From Mesorhizobium loti (GTDB lineage: Bacteria; Pseudomonadota; Alphaproteobacteria; Rhizobiales; Rhizobiaceae): a stretch of DNA of 64,000 bases. Shown here piece after piece: positions 44,040 through 53,727 of this stretch. Where the stretch lies: the NCBI RefSeq assembly GCF_001510895.1, contig NZ_LPWA01000112.1, forward strand, positions 19,387 through 83,386, given 5' to 3'. Below the pieces are notes generated by a model that saw nothing but the letters and a program-made list of their open reading frames with translations, did no database searches and was not told the origin of the DNA. Position 1 is the first letter of the stretch. Each line of letters begins with the position of its first letter. Both the position numbers and the translations under genes were made by a program.

Positions 44040-44486
44040 ATGCTGATCGGCATCCCGCCGCTGCTCGGCCCGCAGCTTCTGGCGACGCTGCGGGCGATGG
44101 GCCATGGCGACGAGATCGCCATCGTCGACGGCAATTATCCCGCCGAGGAACAGGCGCGCAGGCTGATCCGCGCCGACGGCCATCCTATCATTCCGGTGCT
44201 CGACGCCGTTTTGAGCGTGCTGCCGGTGGACGAGACGGCGCCGGAGGCTTTGTTTCGCGCCTCGGTCAAAGGCGATCCGGCGCTCGCCGATCCGGTGCAT
44301 CACGAGATGGATGCGGTCTGCGCGAGGCGCGCGCCGGGCCACAAGGTGATTGCGCTGGCCGGCGCCGACTTCTATGCACGCGTCAAGGCCGCGCACGCGA
44401 TCGTGGCAACCAGCGAACCCAGGCTCTATGCCAACATCATCATCCGCAAGGGCGTGATCCATCCGCCGGAGACCGACAAGAAATGA
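44040..44486 (+). CDS. RbsD/FucU-family sugar mutarotase
   Basis: 148 residues starting MLIGIPPLLGPQLLATLRAM, then GHGDEIAIVDGNYPAE, a conserved active-site region with the His/Asp pair, and the C-terminal SEPRLYANIIIRKGVIHPPE. Members catalyse exchange between anomers or between pyran and furan forms of ribose, fucose or fructose, helping imported sugar reach the kinase. In this locus it likely serves fructose. It overlaps the fructokinase gene by four bases and follows frcR by two, so all three form one unit. Confidence 0.85.
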   Translation: MLIGIPPLLGPQLLATLRAMGHGDEIAIVDGNYPAEEQARRLIRADGHPIIPVLDAVLSVLPVDETAPEALFRASVKGDPALADPVHHEMDAVCARRAPGHKVIALAGADFYARVKAAHAIVATSEPRLYANIIIRKGVIHPPETDKK

Positions 44487-45406
44487 TCCTCTGCTGTGGC
44501 GAAGCCCTGATCGACATGCTGCCGCGCACGACGACGGAAGGCGAAGCGGCCTTCGCGCCTTATGTCGGCGGCGCGGTGTTCAACAGCGCGATCGCGCTTG
44601 GGCGGCTCGGCGCCCCGGCGGGCTTCTTCTGCGGCCTTTCCTCCGACCTGTTCGGCGGCCAGCTCCGCGAGGCGCTCGGAGCAAGCAAGGTGAGTTCGAC
44701 CTATGCTCACACCTCGCCAAAACCCACGACGCTCGCCTTCGTGCGGCTCACAAACGGCCAAGCGACCTACACCTTCTATGACGAGAACACCGCCGGACGC
44801 ATGCTGACCATCGAGGACCTGCCGAAGCTGGGCGCCGAGATCGAGGCGATGCTGTTCGGCGCCATCAGCCTGATCTCGGAACCGGCTGGATCGGCCTATG
44901 AGGAGTTCATGCGGCGTGAGCACAAGAGCCGGGTGATGATGCTCGACCCCAACATCCGGCCGAACTTCATCCCGGACAAGGCCAAGCATCTGAGGCGCAT
45001 CCGCGAGATGATGGCGATGGCCGACATCGTCAAGCTCTCGGACGAGGACCTCAACTGGTTCGACGAGGCGGGCTCGCATGAGGAGGTCGTGCGCAACTGG
45101 CTGGAGCGCGGGCCGAGGTTGATCGTCGTCACCCACGGCAGCGAGGGCGCGGTCGGTTACAGCAGGGAGCACAAGGTTACGGTGGTGCCGCAGAAGGTGA
45201 AGGTGGTCGACACGGTCGGCGCCGGCGACACCTTCAATGCCGGCATCCTCGCCTCGCTGCATGAGCAGGGCCTGCTCACCAAGGCGGCGATCGGCGGCCT
45301 GCCGGAGGACGCGATCCGCAAGGCGCTGGAGCTTGGCGCCAAGGCCGCTGCGGTGACGGTATCGCGGGCCGGCGCCAACCCGCCCTGGCGGCAGGAAATC
45401 GCCTGA
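44483..45406 (+). CDS. Fructokinase, PfkB family
   Basis: 307 residues starting MILCCGEALIDMLPRTTTEG. PfkB signatures are present: GGAVFNSAIALGRLGAPAGF near the N-terminus and the ATP-binding DTVGAGDTFNAGILASL with the catalytic Asp at about residue 250. It phosphorylates imported fructose to fructose-6-phosphate; the substrate follows from the gene neighbourhood (frc transporter, frcR). Ribokinase-like activity cannot be excluded. It is the last gene of the frcR unit and is followed by a hairpin at 45491. Confidence 0.88.
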   Translation: MILCCGEALIDMLPRTTTEGEAAFAPYVGGAVFNSAIALGRLGAPAGFFCGLSSDLFGGQLREALGASKVSSTYAHTSPKPTTLAFVRLTNGQATYTFYDENTAGRMLTIEDLPKLGAEIEAMLFGAISLISEPAGSAYEEFMRREHKSRVMMLDPNIRPNFIPDKAKHLRRIREMMAMADIVKLSDEDLNWFDEAGSHEEVVRNWLERGPRLIVVTHGSEGAVGYSREHKVTVVPQKVKVVDTVGAGDTFNAGILASLHEQGLLTKAAIGGLPEDAIRKALELGAKAAAVTVSRAGANPPWRQEIA

Positions 45407-45490
45407 TTGGCTGTTCACGGGGCCCTGCCCGACCGATCACTTTATGTTTCCAAAGGCCGGAACAGCGCGATAAAAGGCCCCGAGAATGCA

Positions 45491-45512
45491 GCCGGAAGCC
45501 CGGATTTCCGGC
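45491..45512 (+). terminator. Hairpin after the fructokinase gene
   Basis: GCCGGAA and TTCCGGC form a 7-bp stem with an 8-base loop 85 bases after the fructokinase stop, followed by CTTCTTC and not a clear U-run. A weak or Rho-assisted end of the frcR-mutarotase-kinase transcript is plausible. Confidence 0.35.
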
Positions 45513-45693
45513 TTCTTCGGGCAATATGCCGGCAAAAGACGGTAACAGGCTGCGACACTTGCGCAATTCGCCTCGGCCGTGGCCGGCTTTTTCAGCCGCG
45601 CCAAGTCTGTTACCAGCGGGCCGGTTATTGATTGGAGCGAAGCGCGTCCATCCGGAAAGTACGCTCCAGCACTTTGAAGCCATCGAGGCCGAC

Positions 45694-46835
45694 ATGCAGT
45701 TCATCGATCTTGGCGCGCAGCGCGAACGAATTCGCGACCGGCTGAAGGCCGCGATCGACCATGTCGTCGAGGACGGCCGCTATATCCTCGGCCCCCAGGT
45801 CACCGAATTCGAAAACAAGCTCGCGGCTTACGTCGGCGTCAAGCATGTGGTTGCCTGCGCCAACGGCACCGATGCGCTGCTTCTGCCGCTGTTTGCGGCC
45901 GGCATCGGCCCGGGCGACGCCGTGTTCGTGCCGAGCTTCACCTTCGCCGCGACGGCCGAAGTGGTGGCGCTCGCCAAGGCCGAGCCTGTCTTCGTCGACG
46001 TCGATCCCGACACCTACAACATCGACATCGCCAGCCTCGAGGCGGCGATCGAGATGATCAAGAAGGAAGGCCGCTTGACGCCGAAGGCGATCATTCCGGT
46101 CGATCTGTTCGGGCTCTCCGCCGACTATGAGGCGATCATGACGATCGCCAAGCGCGAGAACCTGCTGGTGATCGAGGACGCCGCCCAATCGATGGGCGGC
46201 TCCGCCGACGGCACGATGTGCGGCGCCTTCGGTCATGTCGGCTCGACCAGCTTCTACCCGGCCAAGCCCCTCGGCTGTTACGGCGACGGCGGCGCGATGT
46301 GCACCAATGACAGTGCGCTGGCCAACAAGCTCAGATCCTTCGCTTTCCACGGCAAGGGCGAGACGCAATACGACAACATCCGCGTCGGCATCAATTCGCG
46401 CCTCGACACGCTTCAGGCGGCGATCCTGATCGAGAAACTCGCCATCCTCGAAGAGGAGATGGTGGCCCGCCAGGCGGTCGCCGACCGCTATACCAAGGGC
46501 CTCGGCGACATCGTCAAGGCATCGCGCAATCTGGGTAGTGGCCGCTCAGCCTGGGCGCAATATGCCATTGAGACGCCGAAGCGCGACGGGCTGAAGGCGC
46601 ATCTCGGCGAAAAGGGCATCCCGTCGGTCATTTACTATGTGAAGCCGCTGCACGAGCAGGTCGCCTATCGCGACTATCCGCGCACGCCGACCGGCCTCGC
46701 CGTTTCGGAAAAGCTGCCGAAACAGATCCTCTGCCTGCCGATGCACGCCTATCTCGGCAGAGCGACCAGGATCGTATCATCGAGACGATCCGCAACTATA
46801 TCGGCTCGAACTCGGCGCACGTCGCCGCGGCGTAA
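45694..46835 (+). CDS. DegT/DnrJ/EryC1 sugar aminotransferase, frameshifted at the 3' end
   Basis: PLP-dependent aminotransferase of nucleotide sugars. MQFIDLGAQRERIRDRLKAA, VEDGRYILGPQVTEFENKLA, CANGTDALLLPLFAAGIGPG, VPSFTFAATAEVVALAKAEP and IEDAAQSMGGSADGTMCGAF are conserved; the PLP lysine is in STSFYPAKPLGCYGDGGAM. Near 46762, after MHAYLG, one base is missing; the restored end reads SDQDRIIETIRNYIGSNSAH and stops at 46833. That gives 380 residues, typical of the family. An amino sugar for O-antigen or capsule is the expected product. A short convergent gap (5 bases) separates it from cysQ. Confidence 0.85.
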
Positions 46836-46840
46836 ACCTG

Positions 46841-47661
46841 TCAGACAGCGTCCGCGCTCTTCCCGCTCGCAATGAAATGCGGGTTGGCGAAATCCGTGTC
46901 GCTGGCCTGGTTGCGTTTGCCGTAGACGAGCGGCTGCCCGTCCAGCGTGCGCGTCATGCCGCCGGCGGCGCGCAGCACGGCATCGCCCGCCGCGGTGTCC
47001 CATTCCATGGTGCGACCGAAGCGCGGATAGATATCGGCCTCGGCCGCGGCGAGCAGGCAGAATTTCAGCGACGAGCCGATCGAGACGATCTCGGCGGCAC
47101 CGAGATCGCGGATGAAGGCTTCGGTCTCCGGCGTGTTGTGCGAGCGGCTGGCAACGACTGCGAGCGGCGTGCCCCCTGCCCGCACGGCAATCGGCCGTCG
47201 GCCGGCAATACGATAGTCGTCATCCACTTCGATCGCTTCCGCCTTGCCCGGCCGTCCACTGAAGAAGCGTCCCGTGCAAGCGCGAAGACCACGCCGACTT
47301 CCGGCACGCCGTGGCGCACCAGCGCGATATTGACGGTGAAATCGGTGCGGCGGTTGACGAATTCCTTGGTGCCGTCGAGCGGATCGATCAGGAAGAAGGC
47401 GCCTTCAAGGTCGGGCGTGGCAACGCCTGCCGCAACTTCCTCCTCGGCCACGCAAGGGATGTCCGGATAAGCGGAGCGGAGACCGGCGAGGATGATCTTC
47501 TCGCTTTCGCGATCGGCTTCGGTCACCGGCGAAGAGTCGGACTTCTTGTCGACCGCGCAACCCTCGTGAAAAACGCGCATGACCACCCGCCCGGCGTCCA
47601 ACGCCAGGCGCTCGAAGACGCCGAGCATCGCCTCGTCGTCAGATACCGCCGCCATTGTCAT
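46841..47661 (-). CDS. cysQ: 3'(2'),5'-bisphosphate nucleotidase CysQ, frameshifted in this sequence
   Basis: Removes the 3'-phosphate of PAP or PAPS, recycling the by-product of sulfate transfer. The inositol-monophosphatase fold is clear: SPVTEADRESEKIILAGLRS, VAEEEVAAGV, FFLIDPLDGTKEFVNRRTDF with the metal-binding DPLDGT, and later TMEWDTAAGDAVLRAAGGMT. Reading breaks near 47270 in a G-run (CACGGGACGC): after FALARG the other frame continues RFFSGRPGKAEAIEVDDDYR. One missing G restores 273 residues. Start at 47661 (MTMAAVSDDEAM); it overlaps the end of cysNC by 23 bases, so it is coupled to it. Confidence 0.85.
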
Positions 47662-49576
47662 ACTGCTCTTCGGCAATGTCGCGCTCGTTCAGCCAGAGTT
47701 CCAGGGCTTCCGCCATCTCCTGCGGGCTCTTGCCGAGAGTCTCGAGATGGATTTCGGGTTTCTCCGGCGCCTCATAGGGGGAATCGACGCCGGTGAAATT
47801 CTTGATCTCGCCGCTCAATGCGCGTGCGTAAAGGCCCTTCGGGTCACGGCGCGCGCATTCCTCGAACGGCGTGTCGACGAACACCTCGACGAACTCGCCC
47901 TCGGCCATCGACTCGCGCGCCATGCGCCGCTCGGCGCTGAAGGGCGAGATGAAGGAGACGATGACGATCAGGCCGGCATCGGCCATCAGCTTGGCCACCT
48001 CGGCGACACGACGGATGTTCTCCACGCGGTCGGCATCGGTGAAGCCGAGATCGCGGTTGAGGCCGTGGCGGACATTGTCGCCGTCGAGGATATAGGTGTG
48101 GCGGCCGGATGCGAACAGCTTCCTCTCGAACAGGTTGGCGATGGTCGACTTGCCGGAACCGGACAGGCCGGTGAACCAGAACACCGCCGGACGCTGGTTC
48201 TTCAGGTCGCTGCGGCCGCGCTTGCCGACGTCGAGCGACTGCCAATGGATGTTCTCGGCCCGCCGCAATGAGTGGAGGATCATGCCGGCGCCGACGGTGG
48301 CATTGCTGATGCGGTCGATCAGGATGAAGGCGCCGGTCGTGCGGTTCTCGGCGAAAGGATCGAAGGCGATCGGCGCCCGCGTCGAGAGGTTGCAGACGCC
48401 GACCTCGTTGAGGTCGAGCGACTTCGCCGCTTCATGCGCGAAATCGTTGACGTTGACCCGGTATTTCAGCTCGGTGACGGTGGCGCTGACCTGGTCTGTC
48501 TCGGTGCGCAAAATGTAGGAGCGGCCGGGCAGCAGCGCCTGCTCGTCGAACCAGACGATGTTGGCGGCGAACTGGTCGGCAACCTGCGGACGTGCGGCCG
48601 GCGAGACCAGCATGTTGCCGCGCGACACCTCGACCTCGTCCTCCAGGACGAGCGTGATGGCCTGGCCGGCAATCGCCTGCTCAAGATCCCCGCCATGCGC
48701 GACGATGCGCTTGACGCGCGAGGCCCTGCCCGACTTGGCGACCACGACCTCGTCGCCCTGCGAAACCGTGCCCGAGGCAATGGTGCCGGCAAAACCGCGG
48801 AAGTCGAGATTGGGACGGTTCACATACTGCACCGGGAAGCGGAACGGCAGTTCGACCGCGGCCTCGTCGACCGACACGGTTTCCAGGTGCTCGATCAGCG
48901 AAGGCCCGGAATACCAGGGCGTGCGCTCGGAGCGATTGGTGACGTTGTCGCCAAAGCGCGCCGACATCGGGATCGGCATGATGCTTGCGAAGCCCAGCCC
49001 TTTCGCGAACTCGCTGTAGTCCGCCACGATGCTGTCGAAGACGGTCTTGTCGAAGCCGACGAGGTCGATCTTGTTGACGGCAAGCACGATGTGGCGGATG
49101 CCGAGCAGCGAAGCGATGATCGAATGGCGGCGCGTCTGACGCAGCACGCCCTGGCGCGCATCGATAAGCACGATGGCGAGATCGGCGGTCGAGGCGCCGG
49201 TCGCCATGTTGCGCGTGTACTGTTCGTGGCCCGGAGTGTCGGCGACGATGAACTTGCGCTTCGGCGTGGCGAAGAAGCGGTAGGCGACATCGATGGTGAT
49301 GCCCTGCTCGCGCTCGGCCTCCAGCCCGTCGACGAGCAGCGCGAAGTCGACGTCGTCGCCGGTGGTGCCGTGCTTGCGCGAATCGCGCTCGAGCGCGGCA
49401 AGCTGGTCCTCGAAAATCTGCTTGGTGTCGGAAAGCAGCCGGCCGATCAGCGTCGACTTGCCGTCGTCGACCGAACCGCAGGTAAGGAAGCGCAGCAGCG
49501 ACTTCTTCTCTTGCGCGGCCATGTAGTCGCGGATCGAATCGGTCGGGGCGAGGCTCTTGGCCAGGATGTGGCGCAT
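47639..49576 (-). CDS. cysN: Sulfate adenylyltransferase large subunit fused to APS kinase (CysNC, NodQ-like)
   Basis: 645 residues. The first about 440 form the GTPase subunit of ATP sulfurylase: GSVDDGKSTLIGRLLSDTKQ, EREQGITIDVAYRFF, DTPGHEQYTRNMATGAS and NKIDLVGFD. The last about 200 form APS kinase: FTGLSGSGKSTIANLFERKL, LDGDNVRHGLNRDLGFTDAD, FISPFSAERRMARE. Together with CysD it makes APS from sulfate and ATP, then PAPS. A fused kinase means the pathway is aimed at PAPS, either for reduction or for sulfation of surface glycans. It lies two bases after cysD and overlaps cysQ. Confidence 0.93.
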   Translation of the reverse strand: MRHILAKSLAPTDSIRDYMAAQEKKSLLRFLTCGSVDDGKSTLIGRLLSDTKQIFEDQLAALERDSRKHGTTGDDVDFALLVDGLEAEREQGITIDVAYRFFATPKRKFIVADTPGHEQYTRNMATGASTADLAIVLIDARQGVLRQTRRHSIIASLLGIRHIVLAVNKIDLVGFDKTVFDSIVADYSEFAKGLGFASIMPIPMSARFGDNVTNRSERTPWYSGPSLIEHLETVSVDEAAVELPFRFPVQYVNRPNLDFRGFAGTIASGTVSQGDEVVVAKSGRASRVKRIVAHGGDLEQAIAGQAITLVLEDEVEVSRGNMLVSPAARPQVADQFAANIVWFDEQALLPGRSYILRTETDQVSATVTELKYRVNVNDFAHEAAKSLDLNEVGVCNLSTRAPIAFDPFAENRTTGAFILIDRISNATVGAGMILHSLRRAENIHWQSLDVGKRGRSDLKNQRPAVFWFTGLSGSGKSTIANLFERKLFASGRHTYILDGDNVRHGLNRDLGFTDADRVENIRRVAEVAKLMADAGLIVIVSFISPFSAERRMARESMAEGEFVEVFVDTPFEECARRDPKGLYARALSGEIKNFTGVDSPYEAPEKPEIHLETLGKSPQEMAEALELWLNERDIAEEQYDNGGGI

Positions 49577-49578
49577 GC

Positions 49579-50484
49579 TCAGAAATACCCCTCGCGCTTC
49601 TTCTTTTCCATGGAGCCTGCCTCATCGCGGTCGATGAGGCGGCCCTGGCGTTCGGAGGTGCGGGCGGTCAGCATCTCACCGACGATGGCTTCCAGAGTGT
49701 CGGCATCCGATTCGATGGCCCCCGTCAGCGGATAGCAGCCCAGCGTGCGGAAACGCACGAGACGGTTTTCGACCGTCTCGCCCGGGCGCAGCTGCATGCG
49801 ATCGTCATCCTTCATGATGAGCATGCCGTCGCGTTCGACAACCGGCCGTTCCTTGGCGAAATAGAGCGGCACGATCGGGATATTCTCCTGCAAAATATAC
49901 TGCCAGATGTCGAGCTCGGTCCAGTTCGACAGCGGGAAGACGCGGATCGACTCGCCCGGCGCGATGCGGGTGTTGAAGATCTTCCACATTTCCGGTCGCT
50001 GGTTCTTCGGATCCCAGGCGTGCTGCGCGTTGCGGAAGGAAAAGATGCGCTCCTTGGCGCGCGACTTCTCCTCGTCACGGCGGGCGCCGCCGAAGGCCGC
50101 GTCGAAGCCGTATTTGTCGAGCGCCTGGCGCAGGGCCACCGTCTTCATCACATGGGTGTGGGTGTTGGAGCCGTGATCGAACGGGTTGATGTTGTCGCGC
50201 ACGCCGTCCTCGTTGACATGGACGAGCAGGTCGAAGCCGAGCTTCTGCGCCATCTGATCACGAAAGGCGATCATCTCGCGGAACTTCCAGGTCGTGTCGA
50301 CATGCAGGAAAGGAAAAGGCGGCTTGGCCGGATAGAAGGCCTTCATCGCAAGATGCATCAGCACCGAGGAATCCTTGCCGACCGAATAGAGCATCACCGG
50401 CTTGGAGAAAGCGGCCGCGACCTCACGGAAGATGTGGATGGATTCGGCCTCAAGCCGCTGCAGATGCGTGAGCGCGATGTTCAT
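49579..50484 (-). CDS. cysD: Sulfate adenylyltransferase small subunit CysD
   Basis: 301 residues of the PAPS-reductase-like ATP pyrophosphatase fold. LEAESIHIFREVAAAFSKPV, YSVGKDSSVLMHLAMKAF (pyrophosphate loop), HVDTTWKFREMIAFRDQMAQ, FGGARRDEEKSRAKERIFSF and the C-terminal GCYPLTGAIESDADTLEAIV are conserved. It transfers AMP to sulfate, with energy from GTP hydrolysis in CysN. First gene of the cysD-cysNC-cysQ unit; its promoter must lie in the 430-base gap shared with the O-antigen ligase-like gene. Confidence 0.94.
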   Translation of the reverse strand: MNIALTHLQRLEAESIHIFREVAAAFSKPVMLYSVGKDSSVLMHLAMKAFYPAKPPFPFLHVDTTWKFREMIAFRDQMAQKLGFDLLVHVNEDGVRDNINPFDHGSNTHTHVMKTVALRQALDKYGFDAAFGGARRDEEKSRAKERIFSFRNAQHAWDPKNQRPEMWKIFNTRIAPGESIRVFPLSNWTELDIWQYILQENIPIVPLYFAKERPVVERDGMLIMKDDDRMQLRPGETVENRLVRFRTLGCYPLTGAIESDADTLEAIVGEMLTARTSERQGRLIDRDEAGSMEKKKREGYF

Positions 50485-50917
50485 GGACTGTTGAGCGTTC
50501 TTTCGTGCCGACCAGACCCCGTAGCAGGCGATTGGCGCGGTTTCCCCTCAAACAGCCCGTCAAGCCCTGGACATTTCTCGCGGGCGTTCTAGCAGATCGC
50601 CATTACCCATAACAACGCAAGACGCGCGCCGAGCACTGCGGTTCGGGAATGAATTTTCCAAGTGAACTTGATAAAGTGGAAAATCCTCCCAGGCAAGCTG
50701 ACCAATTGAAAGGTGCCGAACAAACCTATTGCCTCGATTGGCTAGATTGACCTCGGACAGCTTTCGACCACGCCGAGGATTTTTTGACTGAACATCCGTC
50801 GGCGCCCTATCGCAGGCAGGAGCCAGACGCTATACCGGCGCGGGAAACGCGGCGAGGCGCGACAGAACGGGTCGAGGGCAACTGCCACCGCCGCGGGTCT
50901 GCGCACAACCTGGAAGA
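50485..50917. other. Divergent intergenic region cysD / ligase-like gene, with inverted repeat
   Basis: A 433-base gap with no convincing gene. It contains the inverted repeat ATTTTCCA (50653-50660) / TGGAAAAT (50677-50684) with a 16-base AT-rich spacer, the most operator-like sequence in it. It must hold the cysD promoter and may hold that of the polysaccharide genes. A LysR-type activator such as CysB/CbL would be a candidate binder, but this is a guess from the location. Confidence 0.4.
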
Positions 50918-52225
50918 TTGCGAAGCAAGGCATTGAACCCGTTTACATCGCTCCGGCGCCACCTCACGCCGACACAGATCAACATCTACTTCTCGATCAT
51001 CTGCTTCTTCTCGCCGCCTGTGCTGGGATCGGTGGTGAGTTTTGTCTTCAACGGCGGCGGGCTGTGGTCGGTGTTTCTGCTCGCCTCCGGGCGGCGGCGA
51101 TTCAACATCGACGGGCCGATGCTCGCCATGACGGTGGCGATCTATGCCTATTGCGTGGCCATTGTCCTTGCTTCGATCGTCAACGGTGCGCTCGGGCCGG
51201 ATTTGAAATATTTCCTGCCGTTGATCACCTTGCTGCTTTTCCCGATTTCCTATTCGACCTGGAGCATCACTGAGAAGATCACCCTTGCGAGTATAGCCGT
51301 GCTTGCAAGTGCCGCAGCATGTTGCGGCGCGCTGGCGATCGCCGTCGTTCAATATCACTGGGTCGGCATGCGGGCCGAGGGCGGCGCCGGAAATGCGATC
51401 GTGTTCGCAACGGTCACCTGCCTTGCCGCCATGACATGTCTTGCCGGCGCGCTCTCGGGGATCGTGAAGGGCTGGAAGGCGCTCTCCGGCGCGGCACTCG
51501 CTGGGGTGATGGCGGTCCTTCTTTCCGGATCGCGCATCATCTGGCTTGCCTTGCCGATCGCCGCCATCGCCGTCCTGCTGATCAACCGCAGGCGGTTCAC
51601 CGGCGCCAATCTGATGCGTCCGGCGCTGATCGCCGGTGCGGCCTGCCTGCTGGTTGGGGCCATCGGCTTCCCCGTCATCATGGACCGCGCCGACTTCCTG
51701 TTCAGCGACTTGGACGCACTGACGACCAAGGGCGATCACTCGACGCCGATCGGCCTGCGCGTGGCGATGTGGGAGATCGGAGTCGGCGCATTCCGTGAGA
51801 TGCCGATTTTCGGCCATGGCATCTCGGGCAGCCGGGCGCTGATGAAACAGGGCTTTCACGATCAATTCGGCATGACCGCAGGTTACAACCACTATCACGA
51901 CGGCTTTCTCACGGCGGCGGTGCAGGCCGGTTTGTTGGGGGCGCTGACGCTTGCTGCCATATTCGTGGTCGCGGCCCGGAATGCGGCAAGGGCGCTGCGT
52001 CTCAGCGCCGACCCGGTGGAACGGTTCGGCGCAACGATGATCATCGTCACGGTCATCACCTATCTCATCGGCGGGTTGACCGGCATTATCGTCGGCCACG
52101 ACATTCTCGATTCGACGCTGATGGTCTTCCTGGTTTCCGGGACCTATCTGGCTTGCGGGCGAACGGTGCCGCCGATCGCCAAAGGCGCCGCCGCCATTCC
52201 ATCGGCCGACAGCCAGCGATCATGA
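50918..52225 (+). CDS. O-antigen ligase / polymerase-like membrane protein
   Basis: 435 residues with about ten membrane helices. The opening IYFSIICFFSPPVLGSVVSF and the periplasmic loop with GIRVAMWEIGVGAFREMPIF-type sequence, followed by GHGISGSRALMKQGF and YNHYHDGFLTAAVQAGLLGA, are typical of the Wzy_C (RfaL/Wzy) family. Members join or polymerise lipid-linked glycans on the periplasmic side. Which of the two cannot be decided here. The start is a TTG, the only candidate near the right place. It overlaps the next gene by four bases (ATGA). Confidence 0.8.
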   Translation: MRSKALNPFTSLRRHLTPTQINIYFSIICFFSPPVLGSVVSFVFNGGGLWSVFLLASGRRRFNIDGPMLAMTVAIYAYCVAIVLASIVNGALGPDLKYFLPLITLLLFPISYSTWSITEKITLASIAVLASAAACCGALAIAVVQYHWVGMRAEGGAGNAIVFATVTCLAAMTCLAGALSGIVKGWKALSGAALAGVMAVLLSGSRIIWLALPIAAIAVLLINRRRFTGANLMRPALIAGAACLLVGAIGFPVIMDRADFLFSDLDALTTKGDHSTPIGLRVAMWEIGVGAFREMPIFGHGISGSRALMKQGFHDQFGMTAGYNHYHDGFLTAAVQAGLLGALTLAAIFVVAARNAARALRLSADPVERFGATMIIVTVITYLIGGLTGIIVGHDILDSTLMVFLVSGTYLACGRTVPPIAKGAAAIPSADSQRS

Positions 52226-53172
52226 AGGTGCTGGTCACCGGCGCGACAGGCTTAATCGGGCGCAAGCTCGTCGGCCGGTTGCAGGGGGCTGGATTCGACC
52301 TACGGGTCGCCTCGCGCCAGCCGGAAAGATTGTCAGCCGCAGAGCATGCCGTTCTGCTGCCTGGCGTCGATGCGCCCGACGAGGCCTTCCTGGCGCTGAT
52401 GCGCGATGTGACGCATGTCGTCCACTGCGCCGCGCTCAACAACGACCGGAACGCCAGCGAAACCGACTACCGGGCTGCCAATGCGGCGTTGACCGGGCGG
52501 CTGGCAAAGGCTGCGGCGGCATGTACCGGCGGGCGCTTCATCTATCTTTCCTCGATCCGGGCCGTAGCCTGTCCCGGCTTCAGCGGCACGATCAATGAGG
52601 CCACGCCCCCCGCCCCGCAATGCGCCTATGGTCGTTCCAAGCGTGAAGGCGAGATCGGGATGCTCGAGGCCTACGCGTCTACCGGGCGCGCGGATGCCAC
52701 GGCGCTGCGCCTGCCGCCGGTCTATGGCGAAGGCATGAGAGGCACCATCGCGTCGCTGATGCGACTTGCCGACACGGCCTTGCCTTTGCCGGCCGGCGCT
52801 CTGGCGGGTATGCGTTCGCTGGTCGCGTCCGAGACGGCAGCAGACGCGGTGCTGCATCTTCTTAGCCGTCCCGGACCGCTTCGCCCGGCCTATGTCGCGG
52901 GCAACGCCACCCCTCTTGCTATGTCCGAAATCATCACCGCGTTTCGGCAGGGTTTCGGCCGTCCGCGGCGCCTTTTGCCCGTGCCGGCGATACCGCTCCG
53001 CCTGGCGGCGACGTTGCTTGGCAAGCAAGCGGCCTGGCAGGCCTTGAGCGCGACCCAGATCTGCGATCCGTCGCTGCTGGCATCGGAAGGCTGGGCGCCG
53101 GAGGCCGACACGTTCGACCGGCTTCGCGGCCTGGCGCGACAGCCGCTCAGGCCCGGTAAAATGTGCCAATAA
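52222..53172 (+). CDS. NAD-dependent epimerase/dehydratase (SDR)
   Basis: 316 residues starting MKVLVTGATGLIGRKLVGRL with the NAD-binding TGATGLIG loop. FIYLSSIRAVACPGFSG and YGRSKREGE give the extended-SDR Ser and Tyr-x3-Lys catalytic site. ADATALRLPPVYGEGMRGTI follows the pattern of nucleotide-sugar epimerases and of UDP-glucose-4-epimerase-like enzymes in glycan clusters. The exact sugar is unknown. The start is coupled to the ligase-like gene. The 3' end overlaps the convergent sugar transferase gene by 26 bases. Confidence 0.8.
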   Translation: MKVLVTGATGLIGRKLVGRLQGAGFDLRVASRQPERLSAAEHAVLLPGVDAPDEAFLALMRDVTHVVHCAALNNDRNASETDYRAANAALTGRLAKAAAACTGGRFIYLSSIRAVACPGFSGTINEATPPAPQCAYGRSKREGEIGMLEAYASTGRADATALRLPPVYGEGMRGTIASLMRLADTALPLPAGALAGMRSLVASETAADAVLHLLSRPGPLRPAYVAGNATPLAMSEIITAFRQGFGRPRRLLPVPAIPLRLAATLLGKQAAWQALSATQICDPSLLASEGWAPEADTFDRLRGLARQPLRPGKMCQ

Positions 53173-53683
53173 GGATTTTGACGTCGAGGCCGATGGAGGC
53201 AGCCTTAATATAGGCAGCATCGGTCTCGGCGCAGAGACTTGGGTCGGACATGTCGATGCCCTTGATCTGCGCGAGCCCGGTAATGCCCGGAAGCGCCGCC
53301 AGCACGCCCAGACGCTGCCGGAGCCCGATCAGCTCTGTCTGTGTCGGCAGGCATGGACGGGGCCCGACAAGGCTCATCTCGCCTTTGAGCACGTTCCAGA
53401 ACTGCGGCAGCTCGTCGATCTTGGTCCGGCGCAACACCTTGCCGACCACGGTGACCGAACCGGCCGGCGCCTCATGAGTTGGCAGAGACGGCGTGTCTCG
53501 ATGCATCGTGCGCAGCTTATGGCAGGCAAAGAGAGCGCCCCCGCGCCCGACGCGCGGCTGCGAGAAGATGGCGGGCCCGGGCGACGTCGTCCTGACCGCC
53601 AGCATGGCGACCAGCACAATTGGCGACGTCACCGCCAGCATCGCGGTTGCGACAATGAGATCGAAAGCCCGCTTTGCCGTCAC
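53147..53683 (-). CDS. Undecaprenyl-phosphate sugar transferase (WcaJ/ExoY-type)
   Basis: 178 residues. MTAKRAFDLIVATAMLAVTS, PIVLVAMLAVRTTSPGPAIF is the typical membrane-associated N-terminus; then SQPRVGRGGALFACHKLRTM, KIDELPQFWNVLKGEMSLVG and PRPCLPTQTELIGLRQRLGV with the PGITGLAQ box. It transfers a sugar-1-phosphate from a UDP-sugar to undecaprenyl phosphate, starting a surface polysaccharide repeat unit. It is a compact form, without an additional N-terminal membrane domain. It is convergent with the epimerase gene and 44 bases from the dehydratase gene. Confidence 0.88.
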   Translation of the reverse strand: MTAKRAFDLIVATAMLAVTSPIVLVAMLAVRTTSPGPAIFSQPRVGRGGALFACHKLRTMHRDTPSLPTHEAPAGSVTVVGKVLRRTKIDELPQFWNVLKGEMSLVGPRPCLPTQTELIGLRQRLGVLAALPGITGLAQIKGIDMSDPSLCAETDAAYIKAASIGLDVKILIGTFYRA

Positions 53684-53727
53684 GGCTCAGATCCGGCGCC
53701 AACGTAGCGGACTTTGGGCAACATGTA

